Positions 1 through 11,900 of a DNA stretch of 64,000 bases are shown here, piece by piece. Made by a program: the position numbers and the translations under genes. Origin of the DNA: Paragorgia papillata (taxonomy: Eukaryota; Cnidaria; Anthozoa; Scleralcyonacea; Coralliidae). Location: contig JAWNZC010000013.1 of the NCBI GenBank assembly GCA_035771165.1, forward strand, positions 1,694,501 to 1,758,500, read 5' to 3'. Within the stretch, counting starts at the first letter, position 1, and each line of letters begins with the position of its first letter. The notes below the pieces were generated by a model, which ran no database searches, was not told where the DNA came from, and saw nothing but the letters and a program-made list of their open reading frames with translations.

Positions 1-2821
1 CTTTAACGCAGTGTATCATTTGACCGACGTACCAAGCTTCGTGAGCAGAGAGTACTTCGTCATGTTCGACCCCAATGTTCATCATCTTCAAAGTCATATC
101 AAAGACAAGTCACGTCCCGGCATTCGTATCAACCTTGCAGTAAACCCCAGACCTCTATCGGCATTTGAAGATCAGTTCCAGCCTTACCACAAGATCTTTG
201 ATTGTTATACCCAGTGCACAGAAGGTGAAAAATTCAATTGTAATGGAACACTATTCAGGTTTCCGTTTCGCACTTTACGTCAAGCCAGCGAGAGTGAGAT
301 ATGCCAAAGCGTTTACAACGAAGAGAAAGTTAAAGAAATCGTCAGCAGTCTGAAGGACAGTGCTTCACTACTCCTCCTTTACACTCAGCACGTCAACGAT
401 GTTGAACTGTACGAATTGGAGAAAGACAACACTCCCAATATGATGCAACTGGTTTTATCTATAAAGAAGAATGTCCCCCAAGACATGCGCAGTGGAGCGA
501 GCTCAGCCGTTGTTCCGTTCATCCAGGAATGCTCTGATTGGTGGAAAGGACAGTTAATGTCGGAATGTTCCGTAGGAGCCAGTCCGCGCCGATTGGAACG
601 TCTAACGATTGATGTCAACGCAATGGTGTCGGAAGTTGTAGGAAAAACAGAGAAGGCGGTGCAACGGGAAACATGGCTTGTGAGTTCTTGTGGAGGAACT
701 GGTTTATCAATTCGTCTGGCCATGAATGAAGGTCGCGACCATGGTCTACTGCCTTGTGCTGGAGCTGCTGCAAAATTGTCCAGGGTGTCTGGAAATGAGT
801 CGATGGATGGCTGCAGAAAGCTGATTCCTGAGGCCGTGAGTGGAGAAGCGTTCTGTTTCCTGCCACTGTCTATCGCCACAGGATTTCCAGTGCACATCAA
901 TGGCTACTTTGCTATCACGTCAAACCGTCGCGGAATTTGGGAAAGAAACACAGCAGATCACAGCATACCTATTGAAGTACAGTGGAACGAGAGTCTCATG
1001 GAAGATGCCTTACCAAACGCCTACGTTCACCTGCTAGACGAAATGAAGCAATTATATGAACAGAGTGGCAGCTTACAGCCTCATTCCTATTATGAGATAT
1101 GGCCATGTTATAATACCCTCCATTCGAACACATGGGAAACGCTTGTAAAAAGTTTTTACACCAAGTTGGTAGAAGAATCCTTACCGATTTTCTGGGGCAA
1201 TGGAAAGTGGCTAGATATCCACAGTGGTTTCGTCCTAGACGAAGACCTACACAAGGCTCCCGCAGCTGTCAAAATCTTGAATCTTTTAGGAGAGAGCGTA
1301 TTCCACCTCCCGCCAAACGTTCGTTCGTCTTTGGCGAAATCAGGACAAGATGAAACCCTGAGAAAGCGCACCTTGACCTTCGCGGATTTTTTCAAAGAAT
1401 TCTTCTTTCCAAATATCAGCAGAATCCCACAGGAGCTGCAATATTCTATCGTGTGCTTCGGTTTAGAATGCATTTCACACGGACGAGACGAGTTCGTGCC
1501 ATTATTCGCAGAAAATGCATTTGTTTTAACCAAAGAAGGAGAATTGAAGAAACCGTCGGAACTTTACGATCCCAACGACGCTCTTCTAGTAGACTTGATC
1601 TCGGAGGAAAAGAACAAGTTTCCAAACCACGAGTTCAGCAAGAGAGATTTGATTCCAACATTGATAAAGTTGGGTCTTCGAACCAGAAGTATGCTAACGG
1701 CTCTTGAGCTGCACGAAGTCGCTGCGAATATTGCTTCGTCTCCATATTCTCTGTCGTCCATCAGCAAGGTTCAAGCCCTGGTCAAAATTCTGGAGGATAA
1801 ACCGGTTTACTTGAATCAAATAGTTCACGACGGAGCAACGCTGAAAGATGAACTACTTCATTTGAAGTGGCTTCCTCGTATGAAAGTTCCATCAAAGAGT
1901 ACGTGTTATCCTGAATTTATGCCGTGGTACGACGCTAGTTCAGCTCTCTTTGCACCTACCGAGCTTCGCGCTCAGAATCTGATTCTTCTGATTGGTTCGT
2001 CAATGCCTGTACTTGGAAATATAGAAATGAAGGACGAACTTCAAGAAGAGTTAGGTTTGACTTCCGATCCACCAGTGCAACGTGTTGTCGAACAGCTACG
2101 AACAGCCGTCGACAACTGGCAAGAGCAACACCACAAAGGGTTTACATTCAAATTTCAAGAAATCCTGGTAGCCATTTATCTTCACCTTTCGCAGAAATCT
2201 AAAGAAGTCGTTACAGATTCGCTAAACGGCGCTTCTCTCAAAGAGTGGATCTGGCAAGGCAGGGGATTCTGTTCACCAGAACAGATAGCATTTGAAAACG
2301 TTTTTCCTTTAGATCTGCAGCCACAGTTATTTCTTCTGCCAGAAGACCTGAAGTCCAGTCCTTCACTGACCGATTTTTTTCTTCGACAAGGCGTGAGAAG
2401 GAAATTTTCAGAAGAGGACGTACTCGGGGTTCTCGCTACAATCGGAAACACACATGCAAGTTTATTGCCTGGGACGGACGAATCGAAACAAGTTGAAAGT
2501 GACTTGAAACTATGTCGCTCCATTTTAGAATGGATTGTTCAAGATGGGGAAACGCTGCCAGAACGTTTGCAGGAAAAGATACTTGTTCCAGTGCAGACTT
2601 GTAAAAATGTGCTAATTTTAGAGCCTTGTGAGAAATGCGCATACTGCGATCGGGATTGGTTACGTCAAGGTGGATCGGACTTTGATATCCCTGGAGACAA
2701 TCGACTTATTCATGAATCTATTACAGACAAGGTGGCTAGCTTACTGGGCGTACCCGCGTTAAGCACGTGCTTACTGTCAGCGGAGACACTGGATTTCGAG
2801 TTTGAGCAGACAGGACCCCAC
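1..2821 (+). repeat. Intragenic sacsin unit A (partial at window edge)
   Basis: Position 1 matches position 3121 base for base over the first lines, so the period to unit B is 3120. The unit is 6 nt longer than B and C because it carries two extra codons in the variable patch (SEVVGKTE against SVGKTE). Its first ~300 nt, with the ATPase N-box, lie upstream of the window. Confidence 0.95.
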
Positions 2822-5401
2822 GAGCCAATAACAACTCGACTGAATAACATTCTGAAAGAATACAAAGAAGGAGTTGGCGTTTTCAAGGAGCTCATTCAAA
2901 ACGCAGACGACGCTGGTGCGAGTAAAGTTCGCTTCCTGGTTGACTGGAGACATGGTCCAAAGCAGAAACTCTTGTCACCCAAGATGGCCGAGTGTCAAGG
3001 TCCTGCACTGTGGGCTTACAACAATGCTGTGTTTACCGACAAAGATTTTAAAAACATCAACAAGTTAGCCGGAGCAACGAAAGTGGAGGATCTGGCAAAG
3101 ATTGGTCGCTTTGGACTTGGCTTTAACGCAGTGTATCATTTGACCGACGTACCAAGCTTCGTGAGCAGAGAGTACTTCGTCATGTTCGACCCCAATGTTC
3201 ATCATCTTCAAAGTCATATCAAAGACAAGTCACGTCCCGGCATTCGTATCAACCTTGCTGTAAACCCCAGACCTTTATCTGCATTTGAAGACCAGTTCCA
3301 GCCTTACCACGACATCTTTGATTGTGATACCCAGTGCACAGAAGGTGAAAAATTCAACTGTAATGGAACACTATTCAGATTTCCGTTTCGCACTTTACGT
3401 CAAGCCAGCGAGAGTGAGATATGCCAAAGCGTTTACAACGAGGAGAAAGTTAAAGAAATCGTCAGCAGTTTGAAGGACAATGCTTCAGTACTCCTCCTTT
3501 ACACTCAGCACGTCAACGATGTTGAACTGTACGAACTGGAGGAAGGCAACAATCCCAATATGATGCAACTGGTTTTATCCATAAAGAAGAATGTTCCGCA
3601 AGGCATGCGCAGTGGAGCGAGCTCAGCCGTTGTTCCGTTCATCCGGGAATGCTCTGATTGGTGGAAAGGACAGTTAAGGTCCGAAGGTTACGTAGGAGCC
3701 AGTCCGCGCCGATTGGAACGTCTAACGATTGATGTCAACGAAAAGGTGTCGGTAGGAAAAACAGAGAAGTCGCTGCAACGGGAAACATGGCTTCTGAGTT
3801 CTTGTGGAGGAACCGATTCGTCAATTCGTCTGGCCTTAGGTGAAGGCCGCGACCATGGTCTACTGCCTTGTGCTGGAGCTGCTGCAAAATTGTCCGGAGT
3901 TTCTGGAAATGAGTCCACGGATAGCTGCATAAAGCTGATTCCTGAGGCCGTGAGTGGAGAAGCGTTCTGTTTCCTGCCACTGTCTATCGCCACAGGATTT
4001 CCAGTGCACATCAATGGCTACTTTGCTATCACGTCAAACCGTCGCGGAATTTGGGAAAGAAACACAGCAGATCACAGCATACCTATTGAAGTACAGTGGA
4101 ACGAGAGTCTCATGGAAGATGCCTTACCAAACGCCTACGTTCACCTGCTAGACGAAATGAAGCAATTATATGAACAGAGTGACAGCTTACAGCCTCATTC
4201 CTATTATGAGATATGGCCATGTTATAATACCCTCCATTCGAACACATGGGAAACGATTGTAAAAAGTTTTTACACCAAGTTGGTAGAAGAATCCTTACCG
4301 ATTTTCTGGGGCAATGGAAAGTGGCTAGATATCCACAGTGGTTTTGTCCTAGACGAAGACCTACACAAGGCTCCCGGAGCTGTCAAAATCTTGAATCTTT
4401 TAGGAGAGAGTGTATTCCGCCTCCCGCCAAACGTTCGTTCGTCTTTGGCGAAATCAGGACAAGATGAAACCCTGAGAAAGCGCACCTTGACCCTCGCGGA
4501 TTTTTTCAAAGAATTCTTCTTTCCAAATATCAGCAGAATCTCACAGGAGCTGCAATATTCTATCGTGTGCCTCGGTTTAGAATGCATTTCACACGGACGA
4601 GACGAGTTCGTGCCATTATTCGCAGAAAATGCATTTGTTTTAACCAAAGAAGGAGAATTGAAGAAACCGTCGGAACTTTACGATCCCAACGACGCTCTTC
4701 TAGTAGACTTGATCTCGGAGGAAAAGAACAAGTTTCCAAACCACGAGTTCAGCAAGAGAGATTTGATTCCAACATTGATAAAGTTGGGTCTTCGAACCAG
4801 AAGTATGCTAACGGCTCTTGAGCTGCACGAAGTCGCTGCGAATATTGCTTCGTCTCCATATTCTCTGTCGTCCATCAGCAAGGTTCAAGCCCTGGTCAAA
4901 ATTCTGGAGGATAAACCGGTTTACTTGAATCAAATAGTTCACGACGGAGCAACGCTGAAAGATGAACTACTTCATTTGAAGTGGCTTCCTCGTATGAAAG
5001 TTCCATCAAAGAGTACGTGTTATCCTGAATTTATGCCGTGGTACGACGCTAGTTCAGCTCTCTTTGCACCTACCGAGCTTCGCGCTCAGAATCTGATTCT
5101 TCTGATTGGTTCGTCAATGCCTGTACTTGGAAATATAGAAATGAAGGACGAACTTCAAGAAGAGTTAGGTTTGACTTCCGATCCACCAGTACAACGTGTT
5201 GTCGAACAGCTTCGAACAGCCGTCGACAACTGGCAAGAGCAACACCACAAAGGGTTTACATTCAAATTTCAAGAAATCCTGGTAGCCATTTATCTTCACC
5301 TTTCGCAGAAATCTAAAGAAGTCGTTACAGATTCGCTAAACGTCGCTTCTCTCAAAGAGTGGATCTGGCAGGCAGGGGATTCTGTTCACCAGAACAGATA
5401 G
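2..5401 (+). CDS. Giant sacsin-like gene 1, upstream part (5' partial, ends at a one-base frameshift)
   Basis: The reading frame is open from the window edge. It starts inside an HSP90-like (sacsin/NOV type) ATPase domain at the glycine-rich [10 protein letters not shown] motif, runs through the rest of that unit, then through a complete second unit from 2822, and stops at 5401. Each unit has the ATPase N-box [10 protein letters not shown], the G-box GRFGLGFNAVYH, a sacsin-repeat region with FCFLPLSIATGFPVHINGYF, and a Cys-rich CEKCAYCDRDWL patch. Sacsin is a large cytoplasmic co-chaperone; this role is inferred from the family. The stop is caused by one missing A after 5370: the text reads ggcaggcagg where the other units read ggcaaggcagg. 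Past that point the protein continues in the frame that starts at 5359. The true start lies upstream of the window, and no intron is visible. Confidence 0.9.
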   Translation, partial: FNAVYHLTDVPSFVSREYFVMFDPNVHHLQSHIKDKSRPGIRINLAVNPRPLSAFEDQFQPYHKIFDCYTQCTEGEKFNCNGTLFRFPFRTLRQASESEICQSVYNEEKVKEIVSSLKDSASLLLLYTQHVNDVELYELEKDNTPNMMQLVLSIKKNVPQDMRSGASSAVVPFIQECSDWWKGQLMSECSVGASPRRLERLTIDVNAMVSEVVGKTEKAVQRETWLVSSCGGTGLSIRLAMNEGRDHGLLPCAGAAAKLSRVSGNESMDGCRKLIPEAVSGEAFCFLPLSIATGFPVHINGYFAITSNRRGIWERNTADHSIPIEVQWNESLMEDALPNAYVHLLDEMKQLYEQSGSLQPHSYYEIWPCYNTLHSNTWETLVKSFYTKLVEESLPIFWGNGKWLDIHSGFVLDEDLHKAPAAVKILNLLGESVFHLPPNVRSSLAKSGQDETLRKRTLTFADFFKEFFFPNISRIPQELQYSIVCFGLECISHGRDEFVPLFAENAFVLTKEGELKKPSELYDPNDALLVDLISEEKNKFPNHEFSKRDLIPTLIKLGLRTRSMLTALELHEVAANIASSPYSLSSISKVQALVKILEDKPVYLNQIVHDGATLKDELLHLKWLPRMKVPSKSTCYPEFMPWYDASSALFAPTELRAQNLILLIGSSMPVLGNIEMKDELQEELGLTSDPPVQRVVEQLRTAVDNWQEQHHKGFTFKFQEILVAIYLHLSQKSKEVVTDSLNGASLKEWIWQGRGFCSPEQIAFENVFPLDLQPQLFLLPEDLKSSPSLTDFFLRQGVRRKFSEEDVLGVLATIGNTHASLLPGTDESKQVESDLKLCRSILEWIVQDGETLPERLQEKILVPVQTCKNVLILEPCEKCAYCDRDWLRQGGSDFDIPGDNRLIHESITDKVASLLGVPALSTCLLSAETLDFEFEQTGPHEPITTRLNNILKEYKEGVGVFKELIQNADDAGASKVRFLVDWRHGPKQKLLSPKMAECQGPALWAYNNAVFTDKDFKNINKLAGATKVEDLAKIGRFGLGFNAVYHLTDVPSFVSREYFVMFDPNVHHLQSHIKDKSRPGIRINLAVNPRPLSAFEDQFQPYHDIFDCDTQCTEGEKFNCNGTLFRFPFRTLRQASESEICQSVYNEEKVKEIVSSLKDNASVLLLYTQHVNDVELYELEEGNNPNMMQLVLSIKKNVPQGMRSGASSAVVPFIRECSDWWKGQLRSEGYVGASPRRLERLTIDVNEKVSVGKTEKSLQRETWLLSSCGGTDSSIRLALGEGRDHGLLPCAGAAAKLSGVSGNESTDSCIKLIPEAVSGEAFCFLPLSIATGFPVHINGYFAITSNRRGIWERNTADHSIPIEVQWNESLMEDALPNAYVHLLDEMKQLYEQSDSLQPHSYYEIWPCYNTLHSNTWETIVKSFYTKLVEESLPIFWGNGKWLDIHSGFVLDEDLHKAPGAVKILNLLGESVFRLPPNVRSSLAKSGQDETLRKRTLTLADFFKEFFFPNISRISQELQYSIVCLGLECISHGRDEFVPLFAENAFVLTKEGELKKPSELYDPNDALLVDLISEEKNKFPNHEFSKRDLIPTLIKLGLRTRSMLTALELHEVAANIASSPYSLSSISKVQALVKILEDKPVYLNQIVHDGATLKDELLHLKWLPRMKVPSKSTCYPEFMPWYDASSALFAPTELRAQNLILLIGSSMPVLGNIEMKDELQEELGLTSDPPVQRVVEQLRTAVDNWQEQHHKGFTFKFQEILVAIYLHLSQKSKEVVTDSLNVASLKEWIWQAGDSVHQNR

Positions 5402-5934
5402 CATTTGAAAACGTTTTTCCTTTAGATCTGCAGCCACAGTTATTTCTTCTGCCAGAAGACCTGAAGTCCAGTCCTTCACTGACCGATTTTTTTCTTCGAC
5501 AAGGCGTGAGAAGGAAATTTTCAGAAGAGGACGTACTCGGGGTTCTCGCTACAATCGGAAATACACATGCAAGTTTATTGCCTGGGACGGACGAATCGAA
5601 ACAAGTTGAAAGTGACTTGAAACTATGTCGCTCAATTTTAGAATGGATTGTTCAAGATGGGGAAACGCTGCCAGAACGTTTGCAGGAAAAGATACTTGTT
5701 CCAGTGCAGACTTGTAAAAATGTGCTAATTTTAGAGCCTTGTGAGAAATGCGCATACTGCGATCGGGATTGGTTACGTCAAGGTGGATCGGACCTTGATA
5801 TCCCTGGAGACAATCGACTTATTCATGAATCTATTACAGACAAGGTGGCTAGCTTACTGGGCGTACCCGCGTTAAGCACGTGCTTACTGTCAGCGGAGAC
5901 ACTGGATTTCGAGTTTGAGCAGACAGGACCCCAC
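2822..5934 (+). repeat. Intragenic sacsin unit B
   Basis: This complete unit starts at EPITTRLNN and carries both ATPase boxes. It is nearly identical to units A and C. Its length of 3113 rather than 3114 nt is due to the single missing base after 5370. Confidence 0.95.
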
Positions 5935-8900
5935 GAGCCAATAACAACTCGACTGAATAACATTCTGAAAGAATACAAAGAAGGAGTTGGCGTTTTCAAG
6001 GAGCTCATTCAAAACGCAGACGACGCTGGTGCGAGTAAAGTTCGCTTCCTGGTTGACTGGAGACATGGTCCAAAGCAGAAACTCTTGTCACCCAAGATGG
6101 CCGAGTGTCAAGGTACTGCACTGTGGGCTTACAACAATGCTGTGTTTACCGACAAAGATTTTAAAAACATCAACAAGTTAGCGGGAGCAACGAAAGTGGA
6201 GGATCTGGCAAAGATTGGTCGCTTTGGACTTGGCTTTAACGCAGTGTATCATTTGACCGACGTACCAAGCTTCGTGAGCAGAGAGTACTTCGTCATGTTC
6301 GACCCCAATGTTCATCATCTTCAAAGTCATATCAAAGACAAGTCGCGTCCCGGCATTCGTATCAACCTTGCTGCAAACCCCAGACCTCTGTCTGCGTTTG
6401 AAGACCAGTTCCAGCCTTACCACGACATCTTTGGTTGTGATACCCAGTGCACAGAAGGTGAAAAATTCAACTGTAATGGAACACTATTCAGATTTCCGTT
6501 TCGCACTTTACGTCAAGCCAGCGAGAGTGAGATATGCCAAAGCGTTTACAACGAGGAGAAAGTTAAAGAAATCGTCAGCAGTCTGAAGGACAGTGCTTCA
6601 CTACTCCTTCTTTACACTCAGCACGTCAACGATGTTGAACTGTACGAACTTGAGAAAGACAACAATCCGAAGATGAAGCGACTGGTTTTATCTATAAAGA
6701 AGAATGTTCCGCAAGACATGCGCAGTGGAGCGAGCTCAGCCGTTGTTCCGTTCATCCAGGAATGCTCTGATTGGTGGAAAGGACAGTTAAGGTCCGAAGG
6801 TTCCGTAGAAGCCAGTCCGCGCCGATTGGAACGTCTAACGATTGATGTCAACGAAATGGTGTGGGTAGGAAAAACAGAGAAGTCGCTGCAACGGGAAACA
6901 TGGCTTCTGAGTTCTTGTGGAGGAACCGATTCGTCAATTCGTCTGGCCTTAGGTGAAGGCCGCGACCATGGTCTACTGCCTTGTGCTGGAGCTGCTGCAA
7001 AATTGTCCGGAGTTTCTGGAAATGAGTCTATGGATATCTGCATAAAGCTGATTCCTGAGGCTGTGAGTGGAGAAGCGTTCTGTTTCCTGCCACTGTCTAT
7101 CGCCACAGGATTTCCAGTGCACATCAATGGCTACTTTGCTATCACGTCAAACCGTCGCGGAATTTGGGAAAGAAACACAGCGGATCACATCATACCTATT
7201 GAAGTACAGTGGAACGAGAGTCTCATGGAAGATGCCTTACCAAACGCCTACGTTCACCTGCTAGACGAAATGAAGCAATTATATGAACAGAGTGACAGCT
7301 TACAGCCTCATTCCTATTATGAGATATGGCCATGTTATAATACCCTCCATTCGATTACATGGGAAACGCTTGTAAAATGTTTTTACACCAAGTTGGTAGA
7401 AGAAGCCTTACCGATTTTCTGGGGCAATGGAAAGTGGCTAGATATCCACTGTGGTTACGTCCTAGACGAAGACTTACACAAGGCTCCGGGAGCTGTCGAA
7501 ATCTTGAATGTTTTGGGAGAGAATGTATTCCACCTCCCGCCAAAAGTTCGTTCGTCTTTGGCGAAATCAGGACAAGATGAAACCCTGCAAAGGCGCACCT
7601 TGACCCTCGCGAATTTTTTCAAAGAATTCTTCTTTCCAAATATCAGCAGAATCCCACATGAGGTGCAAGATTCTATCGTGTGGTTCGGTTTAGAATGCAT
7701 TTCACACGGACGAGACGAGTTCGTGCCATTATTCGCAGAAAATGCATTTGTTTTAACCAAAGAAGGAGAATTGAAGAAACCGTCGGAACTTTACGATCCC
7801 AACGATGCTCTTCTAGTAGACTTGATCTCGGAGGAAAAGAACAAGTTTCCAAACCACGAGTTCAGCAAGAGAGATTTGATTCCAACATTGATAAAGTTGG
7901 GTCTTCGAACCAGAAGCATGCTAACGGCTGCTGAGCTGCACGAAGTAGCTGCGAATATTGCTTCGTCTCCAGATTCTCTGTCGTCTATCAGCCAGGTTCA
8001 AGCCCTGGTCAAAATTCTGGAGGATAAACTGGTTTACTTGAATCAAATAGTTCACGACGGAGCAACGCTGAAAGATGAACTACTTCATTTGAAGTGGCTT
8101 CCTCGTATGAAAGTTCCTTCAGAGAGTACGTGTTATCCTGAATTTATGCCGTGGTACGACGCTAGTTCAGCTCTCTTTGCACCTACCGAGCTTCGCGCTC
8201 AGAATCTGATTCTTCTGATTGGTTCTTCAATGCCTGTACTTGGAAATATAGAAATGAAGGACGAACTTCAAGAAGAGTTAGGTTTGACTTCCGATCCACC
8301 AGTGCAACGTGTTGTCGAACAGCTACGAACAGCGGTCGACAACTGGCAAGAGCAACACCACAAAGGGTTTACATTCAAATTTCAAGAAATCCTGGTAGCC
8401 ATTTATCTTCACCTTTCGCAGAAATCTAAAGAAGTCGTTACAGATTCGCTAAACGGCGCTTCTCTCAAAGAGTGGATCTGGCAAGGCAGGGGATTCTGTT
8501 CACCAGAACAGATAGCATTTGAAAACGTTTTTCCTTTAGATCTGCAGCCACAGTTATTTCTTCTGCCAGAAGACCTGAAGTCCAGTCCTTCACTGACCGA
8601 TTTTTTTCTTCGACAAGGCGTGAGAAGGAAATTTTCAGAAGAGGACGTACTCGGGGTTCTCGCTACAATCGGAAACACACATGCAAGTTTATTGCCTGGG
8701 ACGGACGAATCGAAACAAGTTGAAAGTGACTTGAAACTATGTCGCTCCATTTTAGAATGGATTGTTCAAGATGGGGAAACGCTGCCAGAACGTTTGCAGG
8801 AAAAGATACTTGTTCCAGTGCAGACTTGTAAAAATGTGCTAATTTTAGAGCCTTGTGAGAAATGCGCATACTGCGATCGGGATTGGTTACGTCAAGGTGG

Positions 8901-11900
8901 ATCGGACCTTGATATCCCTGGAGACAATCGACTTATTCATGAATCTATTACAGACAAGGTGGCCAGCTTACTGGGCGTACCCGCGTTAAGCACGTGTTTG
9001 CTGTCAGCGGAGACACTAGGCTTCGCGTTTGAGCAGACAGGACCCCACGAGCCAATAACAACTCGACTGAATAACATTCTGAAAGAATACAAAGAAGGAG
9101 TTGGCGTTTTCAAGGAGCTCATTCAAAACGCAGACGACGCTGGTGCGAGTAAAGTTCGCTTCCTGGTTGACTGGAGACATGGTCCAAAGCAGAAACTCTT
9201 GTCACCCAAGATGGCCGAGTGTCAAGGTCCTGCACTGTGGGCTTACAACAATGCTGTGTTTACCGACAAAGATTTTAAAAACATCAACAAGTTAGCGGGA
9301 GCAACGAAAGTGGAGGATCTGGCAAAGATTGGTCGCTTTGGACTTGGCTTTAACGCAGTGTATCATTTGACCGACGTACCAAGCTTCGTGAGCAGAGAGT
9401 ACTTCGTCATGTTCGACCCCAATGTTCATCATCTTCAAAGTCATATCAAAGACAAGTCACGTCCCGGCATTCGTATCGACCTTGCAGTAAACCCCAGACC
9501 TCTATCTGCATTTGAAGACCAGTTCCAGCCTTACCACGACATCTTTGATTGTGATACCCAGTGCACAGAAGGTGAAAAATTCAATTGTAATGGAACACTA
9601 TTCAGGTTTCCGTTTCGCACTTTACGTCAAGCCAGCGAGAGTGAGATATGCCAAAGCGTTTACAACGAGGAGAAAGTTAAAGAAATCGTCAGCAGTCTGA
9701 AGGACAGTGCTTCACTACTCCTCCTTTACACTCAGCACGTCAACGATGTTGAACTGTACGAACTGGAGAAAGACAACAATCCGAACATGAAGCAACTGGT
9801 TTTATCCATAAAGAAGAATGTACCACAAACTGGAGAGGGTTTGCCTCCAGTTCCGTTCATTCAAGAATGCTCTCATTGGTGGGAGAAAAACTTGACGTCG
9901 AAAGATTCCGTTACAGATGGTCCCATCAGATCGGAAATTTTAACAATTGATGTTAGCAAAGTGGTGTCGGATCACTTAGAAAATACAGAGCAGTCAATGC
10001 AACGAGAAACGTGGTTTTTGAGTTCTTGTGTAGGAACCGGTTCGTCAATTCGTCTGGCCTCAGGTGAAGGTCGCAAGGACGGTCTACTACCTTGCGCAGG
10101 AGCCGCAGCCAAACTATCGCAAGTTTCAAACCAGGAATCGACGGATGCCTGCATAAAGCTGATTCCTGAGGCTGTGAGTGGTGAAGCGTTCTGTTTCCTG
10201 CCACTGTCTATCGCCACGGGATTTCCAGTGCACATCAATGGCTACTTTGCTATTACGTCAAATCGTCGCGGAATTTGGGAAAGAAGCACGGCGGAGCACA
10301 CCCTACCTATTGAAGTTCAGTGGAACGAGAGTCTCATGGAAGACGCCTTAGCGAGAGCTTATCTACAGCTGTTAGAAGAGATGAAGCGCTTGTCTGAAGA
10401 AGAGTACTTACAGTATGATTTCCATCAGAAGCTATGGCCTTGTTATGGTAGCATGCAGTCGGACACATGGGGAACGCTTGTGAATAGTGTTTATACAAAG
10501 ATCGTGGAAGGATCCTTGCCCCTTCTTTGGAGTAACGGAAACTGGCTGGATATCCACAGTGGCTATGTCTTAGAGGAATCCTTGTCAAAGGCTCCTGGCG
10601 CTGTCGAAATCTTGAATCATTTGAAACAAAATGTATTTCAACTAACAACGGACGTGTGCACATCTATATCAAAATCTGGTCACGATAAAGTCTTGAAAAG
10701 CCGTACGCTAACGCTTGAGAAATTTTTTAAAGAATTCTTCTTTCCAAATATCACCATCATCTCACCGAACCTGCGAGATCCTATCGCCGTGTTTGGTTTA
10801 GATTGCATTTTGAGCGGGGAAAACATGCTCGTGTCGTTGTTTCAGGAAAATGCATGCATCAATTGTTCAGCGGATGGAGATAAGCTAGTCGAGCCGTGTA
10901 AGCTGATCAACCCGAAAGGAGCCGCAGCTAGTTTGTTTTCGCCTGAAGATCATCGGTTCCCGGTCGGGGAAGAGTTCCTAACAAGCAACCGACTTTACGT
11001 TTTGGAGCAAGTTGGTATGGTAAAAGACAAACTGTCGTGGGACGAGATCTGTGGAAGAGCCAAGTCCGTTGAAAAGATTGCCGAAGTGAGCTATGAGAAG
11101 GGCTTAGAACGCGCAAGAAATCTCATCAAGTACTTGAATAAGAATAACGAAGGGAACCTAAATGTAGATGACGAATTGATCACCGTTCTTCAGAGTAGCA
11201 ACTTTTTGCCAATTATGTCTGAGCCTCCACACCAATACGGCCTATCGTGGAAAGGAATTGGGAATCAAGAAACGTTTTTCCATTCGCCTAAAAATCTTTT
11301 CTTGCAAAGCGACGCGAACCTCGTTGGATCGTGCTTTCTGATCGTCGACGAGTCCGAAAACAAAGGATGTGGCTTGATAGACCCCAAGATCAAAGAACTG
11401 TTGGGATTTCCTGGACGTCGACCGGAAAATGATCAAGTACTCCGACAACTCGATGCCGCCATTAACAGCTGGTCCGATATGAACGAGGAGGAGAGGAAAG
11501 AAAAGAAGAGAATGGTAGAATCAGTTTCTAGAAGTATTTATAAACATTTTGAGGATTTTTTTCGCGACGCACTTACAAAGAAACAAGAAGGCGAGGAAGA
11601 CGCTGTGTCATATTTGAAAGAGGAACTGGACAGCAAAAGATGGCTATTTGTTCACGGCGAATTCGTATCAAGCGACAAGGCTGCTTGTAAGTGGATTGGA
11701 AATTATGCTCCATTTCTGTACAGCCTCCCAGAAGATTATAACGATGAATATAAAAATCTGTTGCAAGCCGTCGGGGTAAAAGAATCGTTCGAAGGAACAG
11801 ATTTTATAAGCGCTTTGCACTCATTGAAAGTTTCCAAGGAAGGCGTTGCCCTAACAGACGACGAATTAAATCTTGCTGTAGGTTTGATAAACGAGTTAAA

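Noticed and set aside
385..900. 171-codon minus-strand open frame, with similar ones at 3688-4014 and 6618-7127
   Set aside because: It mirrors the conserved sacsin coding strand and recurs in each unit; there is no independent coding signal.
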